In this document: one piece after another, positions 18,149-28,392 of the stretch | Position numbering within the stretch: the stretch's first letter is position 1 | Layout of the letters: each line of letters opens with the position of its first letter | NCBI GenBank assembly: GCA_036389135.1 | Contig: DASVQP010000055.1 | Coordinates: forward strand, 1-60,646 | From: Longimicrobium sp. | GTDB taxonomy: Bacteria; Gemmatimonadota; Gemmatimonadetes; Longimicrobiales; Longimicrobiaceae | Direction of reading: 5' to 3' | Length of the DNA: 60,646 nucleotides | Program-made: the position numbers and the translations under genes | The notes under the pieces: generated by a model | Seen by the model: only the letters and a program-made list of their open reading frames with translations | What the model was told of the DNA's origin: nothing | The model's database searches: none

Positions 18149-18685
18149 TCAGGAGCCCGGCTTCCGCGACGGCTTCCGTCGACCGGCACCGGGTCGCATG
18201 TACGCCTCGTTCGTCGTCACCACTCGGACGAGCAGGTCGAGCAACATCTCCTGCTCGGCCGGCTCCAGCACGGAGAGGATGCGGGCCTGGCATTCGGCCA
18301 CACGGGGGCGCACCCGCGCACGCAACGCCTCTCCCTCCGGGGTGAGCCGCAGCAGGCGCGCCCGCCGGTCCGCGGGGTTGGTGCGCCGGTCCACGAAGCC
18401 TTTCTCCTCCAGGCTGGAGACGAGCATGCCGGCGGTGGTCCGGTCCACCCCGAGCCGTGTGGCAAGCGCGTTCTGATCGATGTCGGGATCGTCCCTCAAC
18501 CAAGCCAGGACACCGTATTCCAGTGCCGTAAGCGCTTCGCCATCCAGCGCTTCTGCCGCCGCGGCCATGCCGACCTGGAACAGGCGACGGGAGAGCGGGA
18601 TGACCTGGCGCCGCAGCGGTACTCCCGGCGCGGTGCCAGGGAACACGATGTCGGAAGCGGGAGAGGTCAGCGTGGAGGACGACAC
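18149..18685 (-). CDS. MarR-family transcriptional regulator
   Basis: 178 residues. The winged helix spans about 50-125: recognition-helix region QNALATRLGVDRTTAGMLVSSLEEKGFVDR and wing NPADRRARLLRLTPEG, the conserved DxR-RxxxxxLT pattern. Flanking helices form the dimer interface, and the C-terminus is basic. MarR proteins typically repress their own operon and release DNA on binding phenolic or other small ligands, or on oxidation. No Cys is present in the wing. An inverted repeat lies at the predicted transcription start upstream. Likely target: itself plus the adjacent cupin gene. Confidence 0.85.
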   Translation of the reverse strand: MSSSTLTSPASDIVFPGTAPGVPLRRQVIPLSRRLFQVGMAAAAEALDGEALTALEYGVLAWLRDDPDIDQNALATRLGVDRTTAGMLVSSLEEKGFVDRRTNPADRRARLLRLTPEGEALRARVRPRVAECQARILSVLEPAEQEMLLDLLVRVVTTNEAYMRPGAGRRKPSRKPGS

Positions 18686-18708
18686 GTGTGCTCACGCGTG
18701 AGATTGTA

Positions 18709-18758
18709 GATGATCAGCCTACTGAACATCAGGATACTTACTATTTCGAAAGAGTCAA
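18709..18758 (-). promoter_or_regulatory. marR promoter with candidate operator
   Basis: Minus strand: TTGACT (18758-18753), a 16-base spacer, then TATCCT (18736-18731). Immediately downstream, over the expected start of transcription, is the imperfect palindrome GATGATCAG-ccta-CTGAACATC (18709-18730; 8 of 9 arm positions pair). The size and position fit a MarR operator. Confidence 0.55.
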
Positions 18759-18824
18759 GCCTTTTCGATCTCGTGGCGCATCCGGGGGACGAATTGCTGG
18801 TCACCAACAGGGGTGAAAACGCGA

Positions 18825-18854
18825 ACGCGGGGAGCACCATCGTGCTCCCCGCGT
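18825..18854 (-). terminator. thiC terminator hairpin
   Basis: A perfect 13-bp stem (acgcggggagcac / gtgctccccgcgt) with a 4-base loop, 20 bases past the thiC stop, followed on the minus strand by GCGTTTTCACC. Good candidate intrinsic terminator. A second copy stands at 17316-17348. Confidence 0.75.
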
Positions 18855-18874
18855 CCCCACGGTTGCGGAACCGC

Positions 18875-20956
<2,082 letters not shown>

Positions 20957-21082
20957 GCACGGGAGAAGGTAACCGGGACGCGCGCTCCGCACCAGCCCGA
21001 GCCCGCGTGGCGACGGCGGGTGGCGCTCTCCGCATCCCGGGGCTAGTCTGCGTAACCCTTCTACTCGACTTGCCGATCTCGT

Positions 21083-21484
21083 ATGAACCGCATCTCGACC
21101 ACCATCCTGCTCCTCGCGGCGCTCCTGACGTCCGCCTGCGCCACGGTGGGCGGGATGCAGAACGCGCCGCTCGACGCCGGCACCGCGCGCGTGTTCCAGG
21201 CCTCCTTCGACTCGACGCTCCAGGCGGCGCGGGAGGCGATGGTCGAGTCCGGTTTCCGCATAGAGATCACCCGCGAGGTGGAGCCCAAGACGTGGATCAT
21301 CGTCGGCACGACGGGGATGTCGTTCGTCAGCCATGGTGAGCTCGTACGCGTCGCCGTCGCGCGCCAGGAGGAGCGCGCGACTCGGGTGACCGTACATACC
21401 CGGCTGAAGGTGGCCACCAACATCTTTGCGGAGAACGACTACTCCGGCACCATCTTCTCCAGAATGGCGTGGAAGCTCCGCTGA
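21083..21484 (+). CDS. Small lipoprotein, unknown function
   Basis: 133 residues. Signal peptide MNRISTTILLLAALLTSAC with lipobox TSAC (Cys near 19). The remainder is a compact alpha/beta domain (VFQASFDSTLQAAREAMVESGFRIE, then alternating strands to the end), reminiscent of DUF3568/BON-like small lipoproteins, but I cannot name the family. Divergent from the thiC riboswitch; the gap of about 125 bases must hold both promoters. Convergent with the TPR gene whose stop is 10 bases beyond this one. Confidence 0.65.
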   Translation: MNRISTTILLLAALLTSACATVGGMQNAPLDAGTARVFQASFDSTLQAAREAMVESGFRIEITREVEPKTWIIVGTTGMSFVSHGELVRVAVARQEERATRVTVHTRLKVATNIFAENDYSGTIFSRMAWKLR

Positions 21485-21493
21485 GCGGAGAAG

Positions 21494-22471
21494 TTAGGGA
21501 AGGTACACGAAGAGGGGGAGGAGGATCGTCACGGCGAAGATGCACATCAGGAGGATGCGGGTGTGCAGCCGCTCGCGCGGTGGAAGCGCGCCCGGCATGC
21601 GCAGCTCCTCCATGCGTGCGCGGCCGCGGGCCGTGAAGCGCACGGGGAGCGTCCATGCCTCCGCCGAAAGGAGAAGGAGGAGCGAACAGAAGAGCGGGCC
21701 CACGGCGTCCGGGCCCCGCATTGCGGCCAACGACACCGAGACCGTCTGCAGGACGGCCGCGGCGCGCAGCCAGCGCGGATGGGTCTCGGTCTCCATCACG
21801 AGGGCCGCCGCGAAGACCGGCCACTCGTCGGCGCGCCACAGCCCCTGCTGCGCGAACTCGTTCTGCGGGTCGGAGCGGAGGGCCTCGCGCAGGTGCTCGC
21901 GGGCGACCTTTCGGCGCCCGGTGGCGAGCTGGGCCCAGCCGGCGATGGCGTGCCCGTAGGCATGCTCCGGGTCCAGGCTCTGCGCGTAGGCCGCGGCCCG
22001 CCGCGCCTTCCAGAAGCGGCCGAGCCTTATGAGCCCCAGCGCTCGCATGCGTGCGCATCCGGCGTTCACAGGGTCGAGCGCGAGCCCGGCTTCGGCGGTG
22101 GCGACCGCCTGCCGCGCGTGAGTGCGCTTCCCCTGTCCGAGGATGGAGGCCGCCAGGAGCGCGTGGATCTGCGCGTCGTTCGGCCGGAGCGCGAGTGCGT
22201 CACGCAGCGACCGCTCGGCCGTGCGGTGCAGGCCCAGCTCCAGCCTCACCTCACCAAGTACGGTGTGGGTGTGCGCCCAATCGGGAGCGAGCCGCACCGC
22301 TTCCTCCGCCTCGCGCTCCGCCTCCGGCTTTCCCTGCAGCGCGAGGCTCCACGCCAGCAGCGCCTGCCCCGCCGCGTCGTGCGGGTGGAGCGCGAGCCAG
22401 CGGCGAATCTCGCGCTCGGCCAGCTCCGGCCGTCGCGCGAGGACCAGCTGGCGCGCGGCTTCCACCGACAT
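21494..22471 (-). CDS. TPR protein with C-terminal membrane segments
   Basis: 325 residues. Roughly six TPR-like helical repeats in residues 1-210 (for example AGQALLAWSLALQGKPEAEREAEEAVRLAPDW and RSLRDALALRPNDAQIHALLAASILGQGKRTHA), then hydrophobic segments near 245-270 and 305-323. Last gene of a three-gene operon (AAA+ ATPase, TPR-membrane, TPR-membrane), starting six bases after the stop of the middle gene. Likely a scaffold in an inner-membrane complex. No enzymatic motif. Confidence 0.75.
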   Translation of the reverse strand: MSVEAARQLVLARRPELAEREIRRWLALHPHDAAGQALLAWSLALQGKPEAEREAEEAVRLAPDWAHTHTVLGEVRLELGLHRTAERSLRDALALRPNDAQIHALLAASILGQGKRTHARQAVATAEAGLALDPVNAGCARMRALGLIRLGRFWKARRAAAYAQSLDPEHAYGHAIAGWAQLATGRRKVAREHLREALRSDPQNEFAQQGLWRADEWPVFAAALVMETETHPRWLRAAAVLQTVSVSLAAMRGPDAVGPLFCSLLLLLSAEAWTLPVRFTARGRARMEELRMPGALPPRERLHTRILLMCIFAVTILLPLFVYLP

Positions 22472-22477
22472 CCGCGC

Positions 22478-23731
22478 CTACCGGCTTCGCAGGTTGGAGA
22501 TCCACGAGATCGCGACGATCCCCAGCAGGACGATACCGAAGAGACCGTCCGCCGCCTCGTTCTCCATCAGCCGCAGCACGACGAAGAGCGCCGCCAGCGC
22601 GTAGAGCACGGCCGCGGCCGCTGCCATCTTTGGCGTGGCGCGTCCGCGTGGGCCGCGGAACGACGCGGACAGGGGGATGAGCAGGCCGGCGAAGAGGATG
22701 GCGCCGCCGGTCGCCCATCCCGCGCGGGTGACGAGCGCCGCCACGCCCAGCGCCAGCGCGGCCCCACCCCCCGCCACCATCCACCCGCCCGAGCGCCGCT
22801 GCTCCGGCGAGAGGACGTAGCGCCCGTCCCGGCTCGCCATGAGCACGGCGTTGAAGATCTGCGGGGCGGCCCAGCTCAGCAGCACGAAGGCGGCGTAGGC
22901 CACCATCAGCGGCATCAGCCAGGGCGCGAGCCCCGGGTTGGCTTGCGCCACCCTGCGCACCACGTTGTAGCCGAAGATCCCGCCCACGATCACCATCCAC
23001 TGCGTGCGCTTGTCCAGCCGGTTCATCCAGAGGAAGTAGCGCAGCATTGCCGCGTACAGCGGGTTGCGCGCTTTGAGCGCCTCCGCCAGGCCATCGCGCG
23101 CCCACTCGCCCTCGGGGTCCAGCCGCAGCGACTCGCGGAAGTGCTCCAGCGCGCCCTTGCGGTCGCCGCGGTGCAGGAGCGCCCAGCCCTGGTTGGCGTG
23201 CGTGTCCGCGTTCTCCGGGTCGCGGGCGAGGGCGCCGTGCAGGGTGGCGCCCGCCTCGTCCCTGCGGCCCAGGTGCACCAGGGCGTTGGCGCGCAGGTTG
23301 AGCGCGGGGGCGTGCCCCGGGTCCAGCGCCAGCGCCTCGTCCGCGGCGGCCAGCGACTCCTTCCACCGCCTGCGGCCCAGGTGGGCGAAGGAGAGCGCCG
23401 TATGGTTGCGCGGGTCGTCCGGGTCGATGTCGATGGCGGTGAGGGCGGCCCGCTCCGCCTCGTCCCAGCGCTCCGCCTGCAGGTGCACGTGCGCCTCGGC
23501 GAAGTGCGCGAAGGCGTCCTCGGGGTCGAGCCGGATCGCGGCGCGCGCCTCTTCCAGCGCGTCGGCACGGCGCTCGTCCAGGTCCGCCAGCAGGATGGCG
23601 AGGAGGGCGTGCGTCACCGCGTCGTGCGGGTCTTCCGCCAGCGCCAGGCGGTACTCGCGCTCGGCCATCTCGTGGCGGCCCTGCGTGGCGAGGATCCAGC
23701 CGCGCTCCCGGTGCTGCGAGGGGGCATCCAT
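22478..23731 (-). CDS. TPR membrane protein
   Basis: 417 residues from the ATG at 23731, overlapping the upstream AAA+ gene stop (TGATG). About six TPRs in residues 1-205 (canonical pattern in HTALSFAHLGRRRWKESLAAADEALALDPGHAPA), then four or five membrane segments near 225-245, 255-275, 305-340, 355-375 and 390-410. Same architecture as its downstream neighbour, so the two are probably ancient duplicates. Translational coupling with the ATPase suggests a physical complex. Confidence 0.78.
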   Translation of the reverse strand: MDAPSQHRERGWILATQGRHEMAEREYRLALAEDPHDAVTHALLAILLADLDERRADALEEARAAIRLDPEDAFAHFAEAHVHLQAERWDEAERAALTAIDIDPDDPRNHTALSFAHLGRRRWKESLAAADEALALDPGHAPALNLRANALVHLGRRDEAGATLHGALARDPENADTHANQGWALLHRGDRKGALEHFRESLRLDPEGEWARDGLAEALKARNPLYAAMLRYFLWMNRLDKRTQWMVIVGGIFGYNVVRRVAQANPGLAPWLMPLMVAYAAFVLLSWAAPQIFNAVLMASRDGRYVLSPEQRRSGGWMVAGGGAALALGVAALVTRAGWATGGAILFAGLLIPLSASFRGPRGRATPKMAAAAAVLYALAALFVVLRLMENEAADGLFGIVLLGIVAISWISNLRSR

Positions 23732-25062
23732 CAGCGCAGCCAGGGCTTCACGTCGTCGTACAGCCCGCTCTCGTTGGCGTACATCACGTAGTTGCGCGCG
23801 GTGGAGAACCACTCCCTGGTGCTGGGGCGCATCGCCTTGGCCGCGTTCAGCAGGTCGGCCGTGGTGATGGGGATGGCGCGCCCCGCTCGGATCGCCTCGT
23901 TCAGCTTCCCCTCCACCGCCAGGTCGACCACTGCCTTGAGGTCCGCGCCGGAGAAGCCCTCCGTCTTGCCGGCCACCTTGGCCATGTCGAGCCGCTCTAC
24001 CGGGCGGGTGCGGGTGAGGATCTCCAGGATGGCGGCGCGCGCGGTGGCGTCCGGCGGGGGGACGAAGAGGACGCGGTCGAAGCGCCCCGGGCGGCGGAAG
24101 GCGGGGTCCAGGTGCCAGGGCGCGTTGGTGGCCGCCAGCACCAGCAGCCCGTCGTTCCCGTCGTCGATGCCGTCCATCTCCGCGAGGAACTGGTTGATCA
24201 GCGACCTTCCCGCGCCGCTGCGGAAGTCGCTGCGGCGGCCGGCCAGCGCGTCCACCTCGTCGAAGAAGAGGACGCACGGCGCCTGCCTGCGCGCCTCGGC
24301 GAAGAGCGACGCCAGGTTCTTTTCGCTCTGGCCGATCCACATCTCCAGCACCTCGTCGATCCCCACCGCCATGAAAGCGGCCTCCACCTCGCCGGCGGTG
24401 GCGCGCGCCAGGTGCGTCTTGCCGCACCCCGGTGGCCCGTACATCAGCAGCCCGCCGCCGATCGGCTTTCCGTAGGCGCGGTACAGCTCAGGGTGTTTGA
24501 GCGGGTGGATGATCTTGAGGCCGATCTGCTCCTTGAGCGCCTCCATCCCCCCCACGTCGGCGAAGGTGACGTGCGGCCGCTCGACCACGCCGGGGGGGAG
24601 GTCGTCGTCCTCATCGTCGGGTCCCTCGACCGCGGACGGGCGCCGCGGGCCGGCGCGCATGGCGCCCAGCCGAGCGGCGAGCTCCACGTCCGCGGCGCCG
24701 GGGTGCGCGGCGAGGGCGGCCTCGTACGCCTCGCGGGCGCGCTGCATCTCCCCCGCGTCCAGCAGCGTGCGCACGAGCAGGAGGTGCACCTCGGCGCCGC
24801 CGCGGCCGGCGCGGACCTCTTCTTCGAGCACCACGAGCGCGGCGGAGCTCTTGTTCTGGCGCAGGAAGGCGCGCACCAGCCCCAGCCGGGCCGCGTCGTC
24901 GTCGGGGTCGAGGCGCAGGAGGGCGCGAAACTCGGCCTCGGCCTCTTCGTGGAAGCCGTCGCCCAGCAGCGCGTCGGCCAGGAGGCGGCGGAGCGTGGCG
25001 TCGTCCGGCGCAATGCGCACGGCCTCGCGGAGCGCGCGGAGCCGGTCGGAGATCTGGGACAT
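23731..25062 (-). CDS. AAA+ ATPase with N-terminal TPR domain (Cdc48/spastin-like)
   Basis: 443 residues. Residues 1-130 are TPR-like helices (LREAVRIAPDDATLRRLLADALLGDG), followed by an acidic linker (GPDDEDDD). From about 165: VTFADVGGMEALKEQI, a form typical of Cdc48, Vps4 and spastin ATPases, Walker A GPPGCGKTH (209-217), Walker B VLFFDEVDA, sensor ATN and arginine fingers in RRPGRFDR. The C-terminus (STREWFSTARNYVMYANESGLYDDV) is a helical extension. Such ATPases unfold or extract proteins. Coupled genes for two TPR membrane proteins point to work at the inner membrane. It lacks a protease domain. Confidence 0.88.
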   Translation of the reverse strand: MSQISDRLRALREAVRIAPDDATLRRLLADALLGDGFHEEAEAEFRALLRLDPDDDAARLGLVRAFLRQNKSSAALVVLEEEVRAGRGGAEVHLLLVRTLLDAGEMQRAREAYEAALAAHPGAADVELAARLGAMRAGPRRPSAVEGPDDEDDDLPPGVVERPHVTFADVGGMEALKEQIGLKIIHPLKHPELYRAYGKPIGGGLLMYGPPGCGKTHLARATAGEVEAAFMAVGIDEVLEMWIGQSEKNLASLFAEARRQAPCVLFFDEVDALAGRRSDFRSGAGRSLINQFLAEMDGIDDGNDGLLVLAATNAPWHLDPAFRRPGRFDRVLFVPPPDATARAAILEILTRTRPVERLDMAKVAGKTEGFSGADLKAVVDLAVEGKLNEAIRAGRAIPITTADLLNAAKAMRPSTREWFSTARNYVMYANESGLYDDVKPWLR

Positions 25063-25181
25063 GGTACGGATGTCGGTGGCGGGGCCCGGCGAGTGTGGAG
25101 CGCGACTATACAGCCAGCGCGCGTGCCGGGTCAAGACGGGAGGCCGACTACCCGGCCCGCGCTGTGCAGGCGGACCCGCCC

Positions 25182-25212
25182 CGCACTCACGCACTCACGC
25201 ACTCACGCACTT
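25182..25212 (+). repeat. Octamer array (CGCACTCA) abutting a start codon
   Basis: Three exact copies of CGCACTCA plus a terminal CGCACTT, ending four bases before the ATG of the aminotransferase gene. The same unit occurs at 147, 38700 (inverted), 39262, 43331 (inverted), 43685, 57191 (inverted) and 57275. Confidence 0.9.
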
Positions 25213-25216
25213 CCCC

Positions 25217-26521
25217 ATGGACCGCAGAAGAGTCGACATCCCCCTCCCCAGCGCGCCCGGATTCCGGCCGGTGCCGTTCACGGGAGTGATCTACGTGATG
25301 AGCGAGGCCGCGCGCCTCGGCTACGCATACGGGCACCCGGACTGGTGCAACCTCGGCCAGGGGATGCCGGAGACGGGCGACCTCCCCGGCGCGCCCCCGC
25401 GCATCTGCGAGGTGGAGATCGCGCCGGCGGACCAGGAGTACGCGCCGGTGGCCGGCGTCCCCGAGCTGCGCGCCGCGGTGGCCGAGCTCTACAACCAGCT
25501 CTACCGCCAGGGAAAGGAGTCGAAGTACACCGCCGAGAACGTGTGCATCTGCGGGGGCGGGCGGCTGTCGCTCACCCGCACGGTGGCGGCGCTGGGGGAG
25601 ATCAACCTGGGCCACTTCCTCCCCGACTACACCGCCTACGAGGAGCTGCTGGACATCTTTCGCCTCTTCACCTCCATCCCCATCCTGCTGGAGGGGAGCG
25701 AAGGGTACGGCTTCGACGTGGAGCGGCTGGAGCGCGAGATCACGGGGCGCGGCCTCTCCGCCGTCCTCCTCTCCAACCCGGGCAACCCCACGGGCCGCTC
25801 CATCCGCGGCGCCGAGCTGGAGTCGTGGGTGGACGCGGCGCGGCGGCTGGAGTGCACCTTTCTCTTCGACGAGTTCTACAGCCACTACCAGTGGGGCGCC
25901 CCAGAGGAGGACGGGATGGTCTCCGCCGCGCGCTACGTGGACGACGTGGACGCGGACCCGATCGTGATCCTGGACGGCTTCACCAAGAACTGGCGCTACC
26001 CCGGCTGGCGGTGCACCTGGGTGGTGGGGCCGCGCTCCGTCATCGAGGGAGTGTCCAGCACGGGGTCCTTCCTGGACGGCGGCGGCAACCGCCCCCTGCA
26101 GCGCAGCGCCATCCCCCTCCTGGACGCCGGCGCGGTGCGCGCGGAGACGAAGGCGATCCAGGAAGTCTTCGGCCGCAAGCGCCGCGTCCTGGTGGACGGG
26201 CTGCGTGCGGCCGGTATGCGGCTGGACCTGGAGCCGGAGGGCACCTTTTACGTCTGGGCCGACCTCGCCGACCTCCCGCCCCCGCTGAACGACGGAATGG
26301 GCTTCTTTCGCGCCGCCATCGAGGAGCAGGTGATCTGCGTCCCCGGCGAGTTTTTCGACATCAACCCCGGAAAGCGCCGCAGCGGCCGCCCCTCCCGCTT
26401 CCGCACCTACGCGCGCTTCTCCTTCGGCCCCGAGGAGCGCTTCGTGGCCGAGGGGGTGCGCCGCATCCAGGCGCTGGTGGAGCGCGCGGCGCGGGGGGAG
26501 GTGGTGGTGGGCGACGAGTAG
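25217..26521 (+). CDS. PLP-dependent class I/II aminotransferase
   Basis: 434 residues. Fold-type I features: substrate and phosphate loops in ICGGGRLSLTRTV, LSNPGNPTG (conserved Asn contact to PLP), FDEFYSHY (Asp/Tyr contacts), and the Schiff-base lysine in DGFTKNWRYPGWR, followed by the substrate-carboxylate Arg near the end (ARFSFG). The substrate cannot be assigned; it resembles the broad aspartate/aromatic group. The ATG at 25217 stands four bases after an octamer repeat array, so no Shine-Dalgarno is present. Divergent from the AAA+/TPR operon. Confidence 0.88.
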   Translation: MDRRRVDIPLPSAPGFRPVPFTGVIYVMSEAARLGYAYGHPDWCNLGQGMPETGDLPGAPPRICEVEIAPADQEYAPVAGVPELRAAVAELYNQLYRQGKESKYTAENVCICGGGRLSLTRTVAALGEINLGHFLPDYTAYEELLDIFRLFTSIPILLEGSEGYGFDVERLEREITGRGLSAVLLSNPGNPTGRSIRGAELESWVDAARRLECTFLFDEFYSHYQWGAPEEDGMVSAARYVDDVDADPIVILDGFTKNWRYPGWRCTWVVGPRSVIEGVSSTGSFLDGGGNRPLQRSAIPLLDAGAVRAETKAIQEVFGRKRRVLVDGLRAAGMRLDLEPEGTFYVWADLADLPPPLNDGMGFFRAAIEEQVICVPGEFFDINPGKRRSGRPSRFRTYARFSFGPEERFVAEGVRRIQALVERAARGEVVVGDE

Positions 26522-26752
26522 GCCCCCTCCCCCCGGCCCCCTCCCCCGCCTGCGGGGGCGCAGGGCGGGTGAGGGGGAGAAATCCGCGCGTGCAGCATAG
26601 ATACGGTAGGGGCGCGATTCATCGCGCCCGTGTCACGGGCGCGCACCGCAACCCGCGGCACCCGAGACCGCTTCAGCGGTCTTCCCGTTGTTCCAGCCGG
26701 GGGATTTATCCCCCGGCGTTGCGGGCGTTCCCCGGCGCCTTTCCCCCGATGC
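26522..26752. repeat. Palindromic repeat mosaic
   Basis: No gene. A C/G-rich hairpin repeat (26522-26580), a GCGCGAT-family palindrome (26606-26629), then the composite GACCGCTTCAGCGGTC plus GGGGGATTTATCCCCC (about 26662-26722). Convergent gap between the aminotransferase and a TPR gene. Confidence 0.85.
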
Positions 26753-27805
26753 TCATCCGGCGGTTGTGGCCTCCACCTCCACCCACCCCGCCAGCACCTC
26801 GTCCAGCCGCCGGATCTCGCGGGCGGCGCCGAGGGCGGCGAAGCAGTCGCGGGCACGGTGCAGGGCGTCGCGGGCTTCGTCGCGGCGGCCCTGCTCCCAG
26901 CGAAGGCGGGCGACGGCACCCAGGATCTGGGCCCGCTCCAGCTCGTGCCCCTCGCCCGCAACCGCCTCGGCGGCGTCCGCCAGCTCGCGGTCCGCGGCGG
27001 CGAAGTCACCCTCAAGACGCGCGATGACTGCGCGGAAACGACGGACGGCGGCCAGCGTCGCGCGGTCGCCGAGCGGCGCAGCGAGCTCCTCGGCTCGGTC
27101 CAGCGTGGCGCGGGCGCGCCGCAGCTCGCCCATCTGGATCAGCGGCTCCGCGCGGTTCAGGTGGAGAAGCGCGGCCGTCGGCAGGTGGCCGATCCGTTCC
27201 GCCACGTCCAGGGCGCGGTCCATGTACAGCTCGGCCTCCAGCCACTCGCGCAGGTCCGCGCACACCATCCCCAGGTTGTTGTACGCCATCATCGCCGCGG
27301 TCCGGTCGCCGGAGCGGATCGTCGACGCGATGCATTCCAGGTAGAGCGCGCGCGCCTCGGCCAGCTCGCCCTGGATGTTGGCGATCACCCCCAGGTTCTG
27401 GCACACGAGCCCGGTCAGCTCGTCGTCGCGCACGGCGCGCGCACGCGCGAGGGCCTCGCGATACAGCGTGGCGGCGCCGGCCAGCTCGTCGCGCGTGTGG
27501 AGGAGCGTCGCGCGCACGTTCACGGCCCGCGCGGCGGCGCGCGCCAGGCCGCAGCGCTCCGCGATCTCGAAGCTCAGCTCCGCCAGCTCTTCCGCCTCGT
27601 CCACCTTCCCCAGCCGTCCGCGCACGCTGGCCTGCCGCCGGAGCGCGTCCACCGCCGCGGAGGGGGCGCGCTCCGCCACGGCCCGGCGGAAGAGGGACGC
27701 GTACAGCCGGTTCGCCTCCCTCCACCGCCCCGCCACCTCCAGCTCCTTCCCGCGCGCGGCCACCGCGCAGAGCGGCTCCGCATGCGGCACTTCGACGGCG
27801 GACAT
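26753..27805 (-). CDS. TPR protein of histidine-kinase cassette B
   Basis: About 350 residues from the ATG at 27805, soluble and entirely TPR-like (LCQNLGVIANIQGELAEARALYLECIASTIRSGD, YNNLGMVCADLREWLEAELYMDRALDVAERIGH). Its long, 40-residue-type repeats resemble those of NB-ARC/SARP or Rap-type sensor proteins. It is a clear paralogue of the TPR protein at 30989-32035: shared strings include EAEELAELS.EIAER.GLARAAARAVNV and YNNLGMVC.DLREW. It follows a lipoprotein gene by 17 bases and GAF histidine kinase cassette B. Likely an adaptor for kinase output. Confidence 0.8.
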   Translation of the reverse strand: MSAVEVPHAEPLCAVAARGKELEVAGRWREANRLYASLFRRAVAERAPSAAVDALRRQASVRGRLGKVDEAEELAELSFEIAERCGLARAAARAVNVRATLLHTRDELAGAATLYREALARARAVRDDELTGLVCQNLGVIANIQGELAEARALYLECIASTIRSGDRTAAMMAYNNLGMVCADLREWLEAELYMDRALDVAERIGHLPTAALLHLNRAEPLIQMGELRRARATLDRAEELAAPLGDRATLAAVRRFRAVIARLEGDFAAADRELADAAEAVAGEGHELERAQILGAVARLRWEQGRRDEARDALHRARDCFAALGAAREIRRLDEVLAGWVEVEATTAG

Positions 27806-27822
27806 CACGTTCGACACGCGGT

Positions 27823-28344
27823 TCAGTTGGACCCGATGGCGTATCCGCTGAGTGTGGGGAGCTCGGCGGACAGGGAGCGCGCCCCGCCCTCTCCGGGCCG
27901 GCTGGGGAGCGGGGTCAGCGCGCCGTCGCGCCCCACGCGCAGGATCGTCGGCGAGGGGAGCTTCCCATATTCCTCCGTGGTGCAGTGCTCCGCGTCGATC
28001 CGCAGCGTGGCGCGCCGGCCGTTGAGGAAGCTGTACGTGCCCTGCCCGCGCACGTGAGCCTCCACTCCCACGTTCGGCGGGGCCATGGCGGTGAGGATGA
28101 AGACCGTCCCCGGCTCGGCGGCGCCCGCGGGTACGTGGAGCACGTGCTGCCCCGCCGCGCCGCGCACCTGGAGGGTGGCTTCGCCTGCGTTGTTCGCGAC
28201 CGCCGAGTCGGTACCCGCCGGTCCCTCGCGGCTCGAGCACTGCGCCAGGAGCGACGTCCGGCGCGCGGGCGGCCCCGGCTCGGGGGAAGGCGCGCAGGCG
28301 GCGAGGATCAGGCAGGCGAGGGTGATGCGATGAAGGGTGCGCAT
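27823..28344 (-). CDS. Lipoprotein between kinase and TPR protein
   Basis: 173 residues. Signal MRTLHRITLACLILAAC with a lipobox. The mature part has a beta-rich stretch (ATLQVRGAAGQHVLHVPAGAAEPGTVFILTA) that reads like a ZU5/Ig-like module, with three Cys in the mature chain including C-S at about 37 and the HCTTEE motif near 121. No firm family. It sits between histidine kinase B (48 bases upstream) and TPR protein B, suggesting an envelope component of the same cassette. Confidence 0.65.
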   Translation of the reverse strand: MRTLHRITLACLILAACAPSPEPGPPARRTSLLAQCSSREGPAGTDSAVANNAGEATLQVRGAAGQHVLHVPAGAAEPGTVFILTAMAPPNVGVEAHVRGQGTYSFLNGRRATLRIDAEHCTTEEYGKLPSPTILRVGRDGALTPLPSRPGEGGARSLSAELPTLSGYAIGSN

Positions 28345-28392
28345 GTCGAACCCGGTGGGAAGAAGGAGGAGAAGGCGCCCCGCGGGGCAGGT

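Noticed and set aside
18149-18685. MarR and cupin as part of thiamin metabolism
   Set aside because: They lie beyond the thiC terminator, have their own promoter and show no thiamin-related motif; adjacency is probably the result of insertion.
25182-25212. The octamer array as a CRISPR repeat array
   Set aside because: Units are 8 bp with no spacers of 30-40 bp and no cas genes nearby.
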